A stretch of 64,000 nucleotides of DNA from Chitinophagia bacterium (GCA_021324175.1 JAJPJP010000422.1:1-64000), one strand, 5' to 3'. Shown: positions 43,437-53,116, numbered from the stretch's first letter. Made by a program: numbers and translations. Notes: a model not told the origin generated them from the sequence alone.

Positions 43437-44709
43437 CCTGTATTTGCTTTTTCCCTTCCAACTGCTCAACATTACGTGCGACACTCAGAATGATCCCAAT
43501 GGCGAGGCATGTAAACAAAAACGAACTCCCTCCCATACTGATCAGCGGAAGCGTCACGCCGGTCACCGGGAAGAGGTTTACATTCACCGCCATATTTGCC
43601 AAGGCCTGTATGGCAAGCGTGAAACTCAGCCCCAGAGCCAAAAAGGCACCAAAAGCAAATGGGCATCTCTTAAAAATCCGGATGCTCCTGAACAGGAATA
43701 ATAGGTAAATGAAAATCACAAAAGCAGCGCCGGCCAAACCATATTCCTCGATGATGATCGCATAAATAAAATCGGAATAGGGGTGGGGCAGAAAGTTTCG
43801 CTGTTGGCTGTTGCCCGGGCCAAGCCCGATCCAGCCGCCTTTGGCGATCGCTATTTTCGCCTGGTTTACCTGGTAAGCGTCTTCATCGTTCATTACCTTG
43901 CTTCCATAGATAAATGTCTCCACGCGATTGATCCAGGTGTCGACCCGGATAAAGAGGTGGGACCTGCCCTCCGTCTTCACTACTTCTGTGATGCCGTCAC
44001 TCGATCCGTGCCGGACTACTGCTGCACAAATCAGGATAATAACAGGCACGAGTGCAATACCGATCGTAATCAGCAGGTGTTTTGTGCTTACGCGCCCGAT
44101 AAACATAAGCATCATGCTTGTAGCTCCGACGAGTAGCGCCGTTGACAAGTTCGCAGGCGCGATCAATAAGCAAACGATCGCTACAGGCGCCATGACTGGC
44201 AAAAAGCCCTGGTAAAAATCCTTGATGACTTCCTGCTTCTTGCTCAGCAGCCTGCTGAGATACATAAACAACGCCAGCTTCGCCAAATCAGAAGTCTGGA
44301 AAGTCAGGTTGATGATTGGCAGACGTATCCAGCGGCTTCCTTCGTTCAACTTGACGCCGAAGAAAAGCGTGTAGATCAGCAGCGGGATGGAAACCAGGAA
44401 AAGGATCTTAGCCACCTTGGAATAAATGATATAGTTTACCTGGTGTGCGAAATATATAATGAGCACACCGACCACGATAAATGCGAATTGCTTGAACAGG
44501 TAGATTTCCGTATTGCCCTTGTACATTTTATACGCGAGTAGTCCGGTGGAACTATAAACAGCAAGTAGTGACACCAGGGCAAGCAGGATCACGCTGGTCC
44601 AAATGATTTTGTCTCCCCTGGTCTTCGAACCCAGGCGCTGAAAATGGTTTTTGTCTAAAGTGAGAAAATCGGCCATTTGATTCATGTTCTGTTTAACGGG
44701 TTGTTCCAA
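43426..44709 (-). CDS. ftsW: Peptidoglycan glycosyltransferase FtsW (SEDS family)
   Basis: Membrane enzyme that polymerises lipid II at the septum together with FtsI. The 427-residue protein has about ten hydrophobic segments and SEDS motifs: YKMYKGNTEIYLFKQFAF, WIRLPIINLTFQTSDLAKLAL with the region around the key Arg/Lys, QVNQAKIAIAKGGWIGLGPGNSQQRNFLPHPYSDFIYAIIIEE, and GVTLPLISMGGSSFLF. The long N-terminal ATG is used; ATGs at codons 9 and 12 are alternatives. It starts 11 bp after murD and its end overlaps murG. Confidence 0.94.
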   Translation of the reverse strand: MEQPVKQNMNQMADFLTLDKNHFQRLGSKTRGDKIIWTSVILLALVSLLAVYSSTGLLAYKMYKGNTEIYLFKQFAFIVVGVLIIYFAHQVNYIIYSKVAKILFLVSIPLLIYTLFFGVKLNEGSRWIRLPIINLTFQTSDLAKLALFMYLSRLLSKKQEVIKDFYQGFLPVMAPVAIVCLLIAPANLSTALLVGATSMMLMFIGRVSTKHLLITIGIALVPVIILICAAVVRHGSSDGITEVVKTEGRSHLFIRVDTWINRVETFIYGSKVMNDEDAYQVNQAKIAIAKGGWIGLGPGNSQQRNFLPHPYSDFIYAIIIEEYGLAGAAFVIFIYLLFLFRSIRIFKRCPFAFGAFLALGLSFTLAIQALANMAVNVNLFPVTGVTLPLISMGGSSFLFTCLAIGIILSVARNVEQLEGKKQIQDES

Positions 44710-44720
44710 CGCTAAAAACC

Positions 44721-46061
44721 TCAGAGATCCCTGACGGCTTCTTTGAATTGCCTGCCCCTGTCTTCATAATTTTTAAATAAGTCAAAACTGGCACAGGCCG
44801 GGCTCAGCAATACCACATCGCCTTTATTGGCAAAATGGAACGAGGCCTGCACGGCTTCCTGCGCGCTCCTGGTATCCACCATCACCGGCACGTCGTTTTT
44901 GAATGCCTCGTGCAGTTTTCGGTTATCCACACCCATGCATACGATCGCTTTTACTTTTTCCTTGACTAAGTCGCGGATCAGGGAATAATCGTTTCCTTTA
45001 TCAACCCCGCCGAGAATCAGGATCGTGGGCTTTGTCATCGTTTCAAGCGCAAACCAGACGGAGTTGACATTGGTCGCTTTGCTGTCGTTGATAAATTCGA
45101 TGCCGCGCACCGTCGCCACATATTCCATTCGGTGTTCGAGAGCTTCAAAACTCTGAATCGCCTCCCGGATTTTTTCCTTGCGTATACCCACAGTCGCTGC
45201 AGCCAGGCTGGCAGCCATCGTGTTATACTGGTTGTGAATCCCTTTTAGCGCAAAGTCATAAATGCTCATTTGCATCTTCTCGCTGCCCGTGACGAGCGTC
45301 ATTTGCCCGTTGCGGATAAAGCCGCCTTTTTTTGGTTCATTAAACATGGTAATTGGAAGTGGGTTAGTATGATGGGTATAATTATCGACGTATTGTTTAG
45401 TTACGGGATCGTCTTCGCAATAGATGAATGAGTCATTTGGTCCCTGGTTCATGACTATGCGAAACTTGCTCCGGATGTAATTTTCAAACTTGTACTCGTA
45501 CCTGTCCAGGTGGTCTTCTGTGATATTGGTTAATATCGCGACGTCCGCTTTAAAATCCCTGATATCATCGAGCTGAAAGCTGCTGATCTCAGCGACATAC
45601 CACTGGCGCGGACTTTCAGCCACCTCTTTGGCAAACGAGTACCCTATGTTGCCCACGAGTGCGCAATCATATCCTGCGTGGCGAAAAATATGATAGGTCA
45701 TGGCAGTCGTCGTTGATTTGCCGTTGCTGCCCGTGATTCCTACAATCCTGGAATCGCCCTTGTATCTGTAGGCCAATTCGACTTCGCTGACGACCGGAAT
45801 ATTTTTTTTCCTGACTTGCACGACCATTTCATTTTTTTCCGATATGCCGGGGCTCTTCATGACTTCATCAGCTTGCAGGATTTTCCCGGCGGAATGCTGG
45901 CCTTCCTCGAATTCGATATTGTGCGCCAACAATTCAGTTTTATATTTCGGCTGGAGAAGACTGCTGTCCGATACAAACACGTCATAGCCATTCAGCTTTG
46001 CCAGCAAAGCCGCGCCAACACCGCTTTCTCCGCCTCCGAGAATGACCATGCGTCTTCCCAT
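44721..46061 (-). CDS. murD: UDP-N-acetylmuramoyl-L-alanine-D-glutamate ligase
   Basis: Adds D-glutamate to the growing peptidoglycan stem. The 446-residue protein has the N-terminal VILGGGESGVGAALLA, the P-loop GITGSNGKSTTTAM, the metal site AEISSFQLDDIRDFKAD, NITEDHLDRYEY, GLEHRMEYVA region and FINDSKATN. The stretch LILGGVDKGNDYS is typical for MurD. Length is normal. It follows mraY with a 109-bp gap in which I see nothing notable. Confidence 0.97.
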   Translation of the reverse strand: MGRRMVILGGGESGVGAALLAKLNGYDVFVSDSSLLQPKYKTELLAHNIEFEEGQHSAGKILQADEVMKSPGISEKNEMVVQVRKKNIPVVSEVELAYRYKGDSRIVGITGSNGKSTTTAMTYHIFRHAGYDCALVGNIGYSFAKEVAESPRQWYVAEISSFQLDDIRDFKADVAILTNITEDHLDRYEYKFENYIRSKFRIVMNQGPNDSFIYCEDDPVTKQYVDNYTHHTNPLPITMFNEPKKGGFIRNGQMTLVTGSEKMQMSIYDFALKGIHNQYNTMAASLAAATVGIRKEKIREAIQSFEALEHRMEYVATVRGIEFINDSKATNVNSVWFALETMTKPTILILGGVDKGNDYSLIRDLVKEKVKAIVCMGVDNRKLHEAFKNDVPVMVDTRSAQEAVQASFHFANKGDVVLLSPACASFDLFKNYEDRGRQFKEAVRDL

Positions 46062-46170
46062 TTTTTAATGAATAGAATTTTATCTCCGGTTAGGTTGAAG
46101 AGGTAAATAGGAAATTGGATCTGGCGTTTTAGTTTTCAGGGTTGCAGCCTTGTTCACATGACCGGCAGCC

Positions 46171-47451
46171 TCATCTTATTTTTAAAGTCACGATCGTAAA
46201 CATCACGCAGAGGATGGTCACGATCCAGAATCTTGTCACAATCTTGCTTTCATTATATCCCAGCTTTTGGTAATGATGGTGCAGAGGGCTCATCAGGAAT
46301 ATCCTCCTGCCCTCGCCGAATTTTTTCCTTGTGTATTTGAAATAAGACACCTGTATTAGCACGCTGGCGCTCTCCACGAGAAACACGGCGCAAAAAATCG
46401 GGATCAGCAATTCTTTGCGCACAATAATCGCCAATGCGGCGATGATGCCACCGAGGGCGAGGCTCCCCGTATCTCCCATGAAAACCTGTGCGGGATAGGC
46501 GTTATACCACAAAAAGCCGATACAGGCTCCTATGAGCGCGCCGATGAATATGGACAGTTCGCCCAGATTCGGGATGTACATGATGTTCAGGTATTCGGCA
46601 AAACGGAGATTCCCGCTGGCGTAAGCGAAGACGCCAAGACAGGCGCCGATGATCGCGCTGACTCCGGTAGCGAGGCCGTCAAGACCATCGGTGATATTCG
46701 CTCCATTTGAAACTGCCGTAACGATAAAAATGACGATGATGATGTATAAAATCCATGTCGCGCCGCGCAGTGCCGGCGGTAGCAGCTTCGAATAGTTGAA
46801 CTCATGGTTTTTGACAAAGGGAATCGTGGCAATCGGCTCTTTTGCCTCGGCAAAATATTTCTCCTTGCCTTCCAGTACCACAGTTTTGAGACCTATCGTA
46901 TCAACGGGCTTTTTGTCACCCACATATTCGCGCCACGCTTTTGTATTGCTGTTAAAATAAAGCGTTGTTGCGACAACAAAACCGAGCACAACCTGGCCGA
47001 GCACCTTAAACCAGCCCGCAAGTCCGTCTTTGTCGCCCTTTTTATAAGGCACGCCCATCTGTTGGGCGATACGTTTTGCGCGCAGTTTCAGGAAGTCGTC
47101 GATAAAACCAATTATTCCAAGCCAAATTGTACAAAAGATCATCAGCCTGATGTAAGCTTTGGTCAGGTTGGCAAGCAGCAGTGTCGGGATCAGGATAGCA
47201 AGAATAATAATGATGCCTCCCATCGTTGGCGTTCCTTTCTTTTGCTGCTCACCTGCGAGACCAAGGTCTCTCACACTCTCTCCGACCTGTTTGGTTAGTA
47301 GTATGGTAATCAGTCTTTTTCCATATACCGTCGTAATAATAAGTGAAAGGATCACTGCAAGCAGCACGCGGAAGGTGATAAATTGGAATAGGCTTCCGCC
47401 GGGTATTTTTGCACCGTTTTGCCTCAACCAATCAAACAAATGATACAACAT
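46171..47451 (-). CDS. mraY: Phospho-N-acetylmuramoyl-pentapeptide transferase
   Basis: Transfers phospho-MurNAc-pentapeptide to undecaprenyl phosphate, making lipid I. The 426-residue polytopic membrane protein has GTPTMGGIIIILAI, GFIDDFLKLRAKR with the catalytic acidic pair, NITDGLDGLATGVSAI, and PAQVFMGDTGSLALGG followed by HHHYQKLGY (the three-His motif in SPLHHHYQ). A hydrophilic insert of about 60 residues (GDKKPVDTIGLKTVVLEGKEKYFAEA) follows helix 4 or 5, which is common in Bacteroidota. It follows murE by 40 bp; murF is absent from this cluster. Confidence 0.96.
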   Translation of the reverse strand: MLYHLFDWLRQNGAKIPGGSLFQFITFRVLLAVILSLIITTVYGKRLITILLTKQVGESVRDLGLAGEQQKKGTPTMGGIIIILAILIPTLLLANLTKAYIRLMIFCTIWLGIIGFIDDFLKLRAKRIAQQMGVPYKKGDKDGLAGWFKVLGQVVLGFVVATTLYFNSNTKAWREYVGDKKPVDTIGLKTVVLEGKEKYFAEAKEPIATIPFVKNHEFNYSKLLPPALRGATWILYIIIVIFIVTAVSNGANITDGLDGLATGVSAIIGACLGVFAYASGNLRFAEYLNIMYIPNLGELSIFIGALIGACIGFLWYNAYPAQVFMGDTGSLALGGIIAALAIIVRKELLIPIFCAVFLVESASVLIQVSYFKYTRKKFGEGRRIFLMSPLHHHYQKLGYNESKIVTRFWIVTILCVMFTIVTLKIR

Positions 47452-47491
47452 GCAGTAACTATTTCAATTTTCTCAATCCTCAATTCGGTTT

Positions 47492-48958
47492 CTACCTGTC
47501 CAGCGTCACAAAAACCTGCTGGAGCACTTCCTTGTCATCAAATGGATATTTCACTCCCTTGACGTCCTGGTATTTTTCATGACCCTTCCCCGCAACGAGC
47601 ACGATATCCTCGGGTTGCGCAAGGCTGACCGCTGTTTTGATCGCCTCTCTGCGGTCAGTCATCGCGATGAATTTTTTTTTCGACGTCCCCGTCAAACCCG
47701 TCTCCATATCCCGGATAATATCCTCGGGAACTTCGCTCCTGGGATTGTCCGAAGTGAAAATTGCCCGGTCGCTGTACTTGCAGGCGACTTCGCCCATAAT
47801 CGGTCTCTTGGTTTTATCCCGGTCCCCTCCGCACCCCACGACAGTGATGATTTGTTCATTTCGTTTGCGTAGATTCTGTATTGTGGAAAGCACATTGACG
47901 AGTGCATCCGGCGTATGGGCGTAGTCGACGATTCCGATAATTCGGTCCTTTGGAGAAACCAGATAGTCAAACCTTCCGTCCGCTCCGGTGAGCACGCTTA
48001 ATTGCCTCAATACTTCCTGCTTTTCTGCTCCTATGCAAATCGACGCGCCAAACACAGCAAGCAGATTATAGGCGTTGAACTCACCGATAAGCCTGAAATG
48101 AACCTCCTGGTCATTGACCATCATGTTCAGGCCAGTGATGTCATTTTCTAGGATTCTGCCTTTGAAATCGGCCATGGTTTTCAAGCTGTAGAAATATTTT
48201 TTTGCGTTGGTGTTTTGCAGCATCACGCGCCCGCGCTTATCGTCTGCATTGGAAATCGCAAATGCAGACGAAGGAAGCGAATCAAAGAATGACTTTTTCA
48301 CGCGGACGTATTCGTCGAAACTCTTGTGGTAATCAAGGTGGTCGTGAGTAATATTGGTAAAGAGCGCGCCAGTGTATTTTAATCCCGCGATCCGTTGCTG
48401 ATGAATGGCGTGCGAGCTTGTCTCCATGAATGCGTGCGAGCAGCCTTCGTCCACCATTTGCTTGAGAAGCGCATTGAGACTGACAGCGTCCGGCGTCGTA
48501 TGGGTAGCGTCGAGTTTTAGTCCCGCGATCTGGTTTTGAACGGTGCTGAGCAGGCCGCATTTATATCCCATCGACGTATACAGCTTAAATAGCAGCGTCG
48601 CGACCGTAGTCTTTCCATTTGTGCCGGTGACGCCTACGAGCTTTAGCTTTTCGGAAGGCTGGCCATAAAAATTGTGGGAGATGATTCCGGCTGCAGTAGC
48701 GCTGTTTTCAACCTGCACATAAGATACACCTTCCTTCATTTGCCCAGGGTCGTTCTCATAAACGACGGTCCTTGCGCCCCCTGCGATCGCCGCATCGATA
48801 AATTGATGGCCGTTTGCTTTGACGCCTTCGACTGCGATGAACAGGCTTCCCTCCGTAGACTTTCTGGAATCCATCTGCACGTCGGTGACTTCAACACCAA
48901 GTGCTCCCTGGGTCGCTCTGATCTTTACCTTATATAATATATCTTGCAACGTTTGCAT
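47492..48958 (-). CDS. murE: UDP-MurNAc-L-alanyl-D-glutamate-2,6-diaminopimelate ligase
   Basis: Adds the third stem-peptide residue. The 488-residue protein has the ATP site LVGVTGTNGKTTVATLLF, THTTPDAVSLNALL, FMETSSHAI, the conserved ITHDHLDYHKSF, and the C-terminal DNPR motif (FTSDNPRSEVPEDII), which in this family marks meso-diaminopimelate rather than lysine. So the peptidoglycan should be of the meso-DAP type. Its start overlaps the ftsI stop by one base (TAATG), and mraY follows 40 bp downstream. Confidence 0.97.
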   Translation of the reverse strand: MQTLQDILYKVKIRATQGALGVEVTDVQMDSRKSTEGSLFIAVEGVKANGHQFIDAAIAGGARTVVYENDPGQMKEGVSYVQVENSATAAGIISHNFYGQPSEKLKLVGVTGTNGKTTVATLLFKLYTSMGYKCGLLSTVQNQIAGLKLDATHTTPDAVSLNALLKQMVDEGCSHAFMETSSHAIHQQRIAGLKYTGALFTNITHDHLDYHKSFDEYVRVKKSFFDSLPSSAFAISNADDKRGRVMLQNTNAKKYFYSLKTMADFKGRILENDITGLNMMVNDQEVHFRLIGEFNAYNLLAVFGASICIGAEKQEVLRQLSVLTGADGRFDYLVSPKDRIIGIVDYAHTPDALVNVLSTIQNLRKRNEQIITVVGCGGDRDKTKRPIMGEVACKYSDRAIFTSDNPRSEVPEDIIRDMETGLTGTSKKKFIAMTDRREAIKTAVSLAQPEDIVLVAGKGHEKYQDVKGVKYPFDDKEVLQQVFVTLDR

Positions 48959-51081
48959 TAGTTCAATTCCAGCGTGATGTTTTGATTTTTGGTTAGTGCG
49001 GCGCCGGGCTGGATCGACTGGGTTTTTACTTTGCCCTTCCCCCTGGTGTTTACTTTTATCTCCATTCCCTCGAGTAAATAGAGTGCGTCTTTCAAACCGA
49101 GCCCTCTTACATCAGGCACCATTTTCCCCGCGATCGGCTGTTTTTTTAGCACGACCTGGTGACTGGCGGTATAAAGCCGGGACCAGGAATTGCTCGCTGA
49201 TGAATCACTGTATACCAGCTCGAATTCGCCCAGCACTTTCTTGATGTCGCGAGTTTCGCCAGCGTAATAAAACTGGCTGCTGTCTTTCTTCAGCTCCGGG
49301 ACGCCTTCGGACTCGGCATGAGGATTGTCCCGCGCAAAAAGTTTATCTGCCACTTCGCGAAACACGGGGGCCGCCACTTCGCCGCCCATGTGCTTTGCCG
49401 GATGAGCCTTCGTGCGGATCACCACGATGCAACTGTATTTGGGATGGGCAAAAGGAAAATAACCGACAAATGAAGCCTGGTAGATGCCGTCGTCATACTT
49501 GATCTTTGCACCTGTAGATGTTCTCCCTGCGACGTGCGCCGTTCCTGTCTTGCCCCCCGCGTCATATAGCGCCGTTTCGAATGCTTTTTTCCCCGTTCCG
49601 ATTTTTGTCACTGCAAGCATGCATTCCTGCGCATCTTTGATGATGCGGCTATCGGCGACGCGCTCCTCGAGCACCTGGGGTTGAATGACTTTTAATGTCA
49701 CACCATTGCTTTGAATGCGGCTGACGAGGTAGGGCTTCATCATTTTGCCATCATTGGCGATAGCATTGTAAAGCATCAGTGTTTGTAATGGAGTTACTTC
49801 GATCGCGTATCCAAAGCTCATAGTGATCATTGCATGCAAGCCCTCATTTCCCTTGATTTTTGGCAGCACCGGCGACTCCTCGCCCATGAGGTCAACCCCC
49901 GTTTTTGCATCGAGATGAAATTTGTGCAAGTATTGAATAAAATGCCTGGGTTGTGAACCAAAACTCTGATAAGCAAGTTTGCTCATCCCGACGTTCGAGC
50001 TATGCGCAAAACATTCTTTGACGGTTTCGATCGGCTTCGGTTGGCGTTCTGCGTCGTTCACCATGCGGACTCCCACAAATTCTCGGCCTTCAGAACCAAC
50101 GTTGACTTCATCATTCAACGTTGTATGTCCTTCGCTCAATACTGACAGGAGCGTAACCATCTTGATCGTCGAGCCAGGTTCAGTGGCTCGAAGTGCGTAA
50201 TTATAATCTTCCCAATAACTTCCATTGCGCTGCCGGCTTAGGTTGGCAATTGCCTTGATTTTACCGGTCGAGGCTTCCATGACTACGCAGGTCCCCTGCT
50301 CGGCTTCATTTTCTGACATGCCTTTTGATAGCGCATTTTCTGCCAGATCCTGGATATCTACATCGATGTTGGTAACAACATCCTTCCCGTTTTCGGGCTC
50401 GATCTCGTAGCCCTCAACTGGTACATAATTGCCCGCCGCGATATAGCGGACCAGTTGCTTCCCGTTTTGGCCCTTCAGTGCCGTATCGTAGGTGCGTTCG
50501 AGCCCGACATTCTGGGAATTCTCACGGGCTAGGCCAATGGTTCGATTGGCCAATAGCCCAAAAGGATTGAGTCTTTTGTAGTTGGTCCTGACGATAAACC
50601 CGCTCCGGTTTCTTCCAAGCCTGACCAGCGGAAAATTCCTAAGAACTTTGTACTGTTCGAACGAAATATTTTGTTGCAGTGCAAAGTACCGGTCATCAGT
50701 CTTGTACCCCCGGAGTAATTCCTTTCTGTATGTCGCGGCTGACTGGTCCCTGAACAACCCTGCCAGGCAAATCGCAAGAGAGTCAACATTATCTTTAAAT
50801 CTCTTCCCGTTTTTCTCTCTGAGGCCGTCAGCTTCAAAATCAATGTAGATGTCAAAATAGGGAATCGAAGTACTCAGCATGTTTTCATCGTCGCTGTATA
50901 TCGTCCCGCGGTCGGCATCCAGTTCGGACCAGCGCTGGTGAACGCTGTCGCTCAGCTTTTTCCAGTATATCCCCTGGAAATTCTGAATGTAGAATGCTTT
51001 ACCCAAAACAAGAAAGCAGAGAATGCCTATGCCGATGAAGCATAAATATACACGCCATAATATGTCTCTTTTTATTTCCAA
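48958..51081 (-). CDS. ftsI: Septal penicillin-binding protein FtsI with PASTA domain
   Basis: Class B PBP: the septal transpeptidase working with FtsW. The 707-residue protein has one N-terminal membrane helix (IGILCFLVLGKAFYI), the PBP dimer domain (about 50-220), and the transpeptidase with SxxK in EPGSTIKMVTLL, SxN in SSNVGMSKLAYQ and KTG in GGKTGTAHVAG. A single C-terminal PASTA domain (VPDVRGLGLKDALYLLEGM) ends the protein; this is a Bacteroidota feature. Its stop overlaps the murE start. Confidence 0.96.
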   Translation of the reverse strand: MEIKRDILWRVYLCFIGIGILCFLVLGKAFYIQNFQGIYWKKLSDSVHQRWSELDADRGTIYSDDENMLSTSIPYFDIYIDFEADGLREKNGKRFKDNVDSLAICLAGLFRDQSAATYRKELLRGYKTDDRYFALQQNISFEQYKVLRNFPLVRLGRNRSGFIVRTNYKRLNPFGLLANRTIGLARENSQNVGLERTYDTALKGQNGKQLVRYIAAGNYVPVEGYEIEPENGKDVVTNIDVDIQDLAENALSKGMSENEAEQGTCVVMEASTGKIKAIANLSRQRNGSYWEDYNYALRATEPGSTIKMVTLLSVLSEGHTTLNDEVNVGSEGREFVGVRMVNDAERQPKPIETVKECFAHSSNVGMSKLAYQSFGSQPRHFIQYLHKFHLDAKTGVDLMGEESPVLPKIKGNEGLHAMITMSFGYAIEVTPLQTLMLYNAIANDGKMMKPYLVSRIQSNGVTLKVIQPQVLEERVADSRIIKDAQECMLAVTKIGTGKKAFETALYDAGGKTGTAHVAGRTSTGAKIKYDDGIYQASFVGYFPFAHPKYSCIVVIRTKAHPAKHMGGEVAAPVFREVADKLFARDNPHAESEGVPELKKDSSQFYYAGETRDIKKVLGEFELVYSDSSASNSWSRLYTASHQVVLKKQPIAGKMVPDVRGLGLKDALYLLEGMEIKVNTRGKGKVKTQSIQPGAALTKNQNITLELN

Positions 51082-51095
51082 CTTACCCTGGTTTG

Positions 51096-51431
51096 TTATG
51101 GTTTTTTCAGCGTATCCGGCAGCGCCACCGCGGGTGCCGTCAATTCACGGAGCCCGAGAACTTCCACTGCTTTCGCCAATTCACTTTCTTTGCTCCGGAA
51201 CATCACCTCGCTCCTTAACGTTTTATATTCATATTGCAACTCTTTGAGCTGCGTTTGTGCCCTTCCGATTTCACGAATGCTCTTGTCTGCATAATGCCCA
51301 TTGTATATATAGATGATTGCCAGTAGTGCCAGGAACAGAAAAAAGGGGACATTTTTCACCATCCAGCGGTGCGTGTAGCGTCTTTTTAATTCGCTTTTGC
51401 TGGATTCGGCCACCTGGCTCTCTTCGCTCAT
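51096..51431 (-). CDS. ftsL: FtsL-like cell division protein
   Basis: A 111-residue bitopic protein. A basic N-terminus (SKSELKRRYTHRWMVKNV) precedes one membrane helix (PFFLFLALLAIIYIYNG), then a periplasmic coiled coil (IGRAQTQLKELQYEYKTLRSE) and a short Pro-rich end. Sequence similarity to known FtsL is weak, and the call rests on its topology and its place between rsmH and ftsI, where FtsL sits in other bacteria. Confidence 0.8.
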   Translation of the reverse strand: MSEESQVAESSKSELKRRYTHRWMVKNVPFFLFLALLAIIYIYNGHYADKSIREIGRAQTQLKELQYEYKTLRSEVMFRSKESELAKAVEVLGLRELTAPAVALPDTLKKP

Positions 51432-51506
51432 GAAATGAAATTTTCCGGTATTTTAAAAAGTTCCAACCAGTATTTGGATTGATTGATTTAGTCTATTTTT
51501 CTACAG

Positions 51507-52487
51507 TTAGCGTTTTTCGGCTATTCTCAGTTTTGCGCTTCTCGCTCTTGGGTTATTTTTCAACTCAGCTTCCGATGGTCCGATCGGCTTTTTAGTCACC
51601 AGTTCGAAGGGCGGTCGTGCCCTTGCCCCAAAGAGATCACCATCTGCTAAAGAATCATCCCGGTTTCCGTGTTTGAAAAAGTTCTTTACGATTTTGTCCT
51701 CGAGCGAATGAAAGGTGATGATCACTATCCTGCCTCCGGGCTTGAGAATGCCGACCGAATCGCGCAATATGTCTTTAAGGGCATTCAGCTCGTCATTGAC
51801 CTCTATCCTTAAGCTCTGGAAAACCTGTGCAGCATATTTGTTCGGATTCCCTTTGGAAACTGAATTCAGCAGGCTCGTCAAATCGCTCGTCGTTTTGACC
51901 GGCGCTTTCTTTCTTTCCTCCACGATTTTCCTCGCCAGCGTTTTTGAATTGGTCACTTGCCCGTACTGCTCAAAAATCCGGTGCAGGTCCTTTTCGTCGT
52001 AGTTGTTGATGATTTCTGCCGCGCTGAGAACTTGCTGAATATTCATCCTCATATCCAAGGGCCCGTCAAACCGAATGGAAAAACCTCTACCTGCCTCGTC
52101 AAACTGGTGACTGCTGACCCCAAGATCGGCGACGATACCGTCGACTGCAGTCACCTCGTAAAGACGCAAAAAGCGCTGGAGATGACGAAAATTCTGGCCA
52201 ATAAACACAATTCGCTCATCATCTGGCAAGTTTCGAGTGGCATCGGCATCCTGGTCAAAAGCGTAAAGCCTACCTTCTTTTCCAAGCTGGCTAAGAATCG
52301 CCCTTGTATGGCCCGCACCGCCGAGTGTACAATCGACGTAGATCCCGCCCGGTTTGATCTGCAGACCCGACAACACTTCAGGAGTCATGATCGGCACATG
52401 ATAAGCTCCGGACTGTTCTTGTGGTTCAGATTGGGAGTTCCTCTTTTTCATAAGCCAATCCTTAAATGATTCCTCGTCAAGCCTCAC
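51507..52487 (-). CDS. rsmH: 16S rRNA (cytosine(1402)-N4)-methyltransferase
   Basis: RsmH (MraW) methylates N4 of C1402, the same base that RsmI methylates on the ribose; both genes are in this window. The 326-residue protein starts at GTG 52487, overlapping the end of mraZ by 11 bp; an ATG at 52451 is a possible alternative. Motifs: YHVPIMTPEVLSGL, the SAM site YVDCTLGGAGHTRAIL, VDGIVADLGVSSHQFDEA, RGFSIRFDGPLDMRM and GGRIVIITFHSLEDKIVK. Confidence 0.96.
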   Translation of the reverse strand: MRLDEESFKDWLMKKRNSQSEPQEQSGAYHVPIMTPEVLSGLQIKPGGIYVDCTLGGAGHTRAILSQLGKEGRLYAFDQDADATRNLPDDERIVFIGQNFRHLQRFLRLYEVTAVDGIVADLGVSSHQFDEAGRGFSIRFDGPLDMRMNIQQVLSAAEIINNYDEKDLHRIFEQYGQVTNSKTLARKIVEERKKAPVKTTSDLTSLLNSVSKGNPNKYAAQVFQSLRIEVNDELNALKDILRDSVGILKPGGRIVIITFHSLEDKIVKNFFKHGNRDDSLADGDLFGARARPPFELVTKKPIGPSEAELKNNPRARSAKLRIAEKR

Positions 52488-52947
52488 CGGGCATCATAAA
52501 CTTCTTGTTCAGGAGCTTATTGGCCATGCTGCTTACTGATTCCGTTGGAAATTCTGCAAAGAACTTGGTGTACTTACTTTTATCCCAGATTTCTATGATT
52601 CTGCCAGTGGCAAGGAGAACGATGTCCTTTTCCAGTTCGGCATGAGGTTTCAGGTTTGGAGGCACCAAAAGTCGCCCTGCGGAGTCCAGTTCAAGTATAG
52701 TCGCCCCGTTCAGGAAAAACCGTTTGAATTGTCTAATTTCAGGATCAAAATCACTTAGGTTATTTAAATCATTGAAAATGACCTCCCAAGTCTTCCATGG
52801 GTACAAGCTGAGGTATTTTTCCATGCCACGATTGACAACAAATCTGCTATCACTTTCATCTTCCATCTGCTTTTTGAAGCCGACAGGGAGAAGGAAGCGA
52901 CCTTTTGTGTCCAAAGTAGCTTCATATTCACCAAGAAAACCAGCCAT
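52477..52947 (-). CDS. mraZ: Transcriptional regulator MraZ
   Basis: DNA-binding regulator at the head of the dcw cluster, related to AbrB-type swapped-hairpin proteins. The 156-residue protein has the two DxxGR motifs: LDTKGRFLLPVGFK and LDSAGRLLVPPNLK. The start MAGFLGEYEATLDTKG is typical. It is expected to repress its own operon; three direct repeats just upstream of its start (52968-52992) are the candidate operator. Its end overlaps rsmH. Confidence 0.96.
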   Translation of the reverse strand: MAGFLGEYEATLDTKGRFLLPVGFKKQMEDESDSRFVVNRGMEKYLSLYPWKTWEVIFNDLNNLSDFDPEIRQFKRFFLNGATILELDSAGRLLVPPNLKPHAELEKDIVLLATGRIIEIWDKSKYTKFFAEFPTESVSSMANKLLNKKFMMPGEA

Positions 52948-52967
52948 TTATGAAAGGATTTGTTCAA

Positions 52968-52992
52968 AATTTCCCTTAATTCCTACAATTCC
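52968..52992 (-). promoter_or_regulatory. Three direct repeats upstream of mraZ, candidate MraZ box
   Basis: On the minus strand the motif nGGAA(A/T)T occurs three times with a 9-bp period (plus-strand TTCC at 52972, 52980 and 52989). It lies 21-45 nt before the mraZ ATG. E. coli MraZ binds three TGGGN repeats spaced 10 bp apart at the same place, so the arrangement, not the sequence, suggests a MraZ operator. Confidence 0.5.
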
Positions 52993-53009
52993 ACACAAAA
53001 TAACCTTTT

Positions 53010-53028
53010 TTACCACAAATAATGGTAA
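53010..53028. repeat. Inverted repeat in the mraZ upstream region
   Basis: TTACCA-CAAATAA-TGGTAA: 6-bp arms with a 7-nt centre, in the AT-rich gap upstream of mraZ. It may be a regulator site. It has no T-run. Confidence 0.4.
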
Positions 53029-53116
53029 TTTGCGAAATTTAATTTTTTCCACAGCGTCTTTTTTGCATGAAATATAGACTGGTACAGGCTTTCAAGAGAA
53101 TTATTATTCAACAGTA

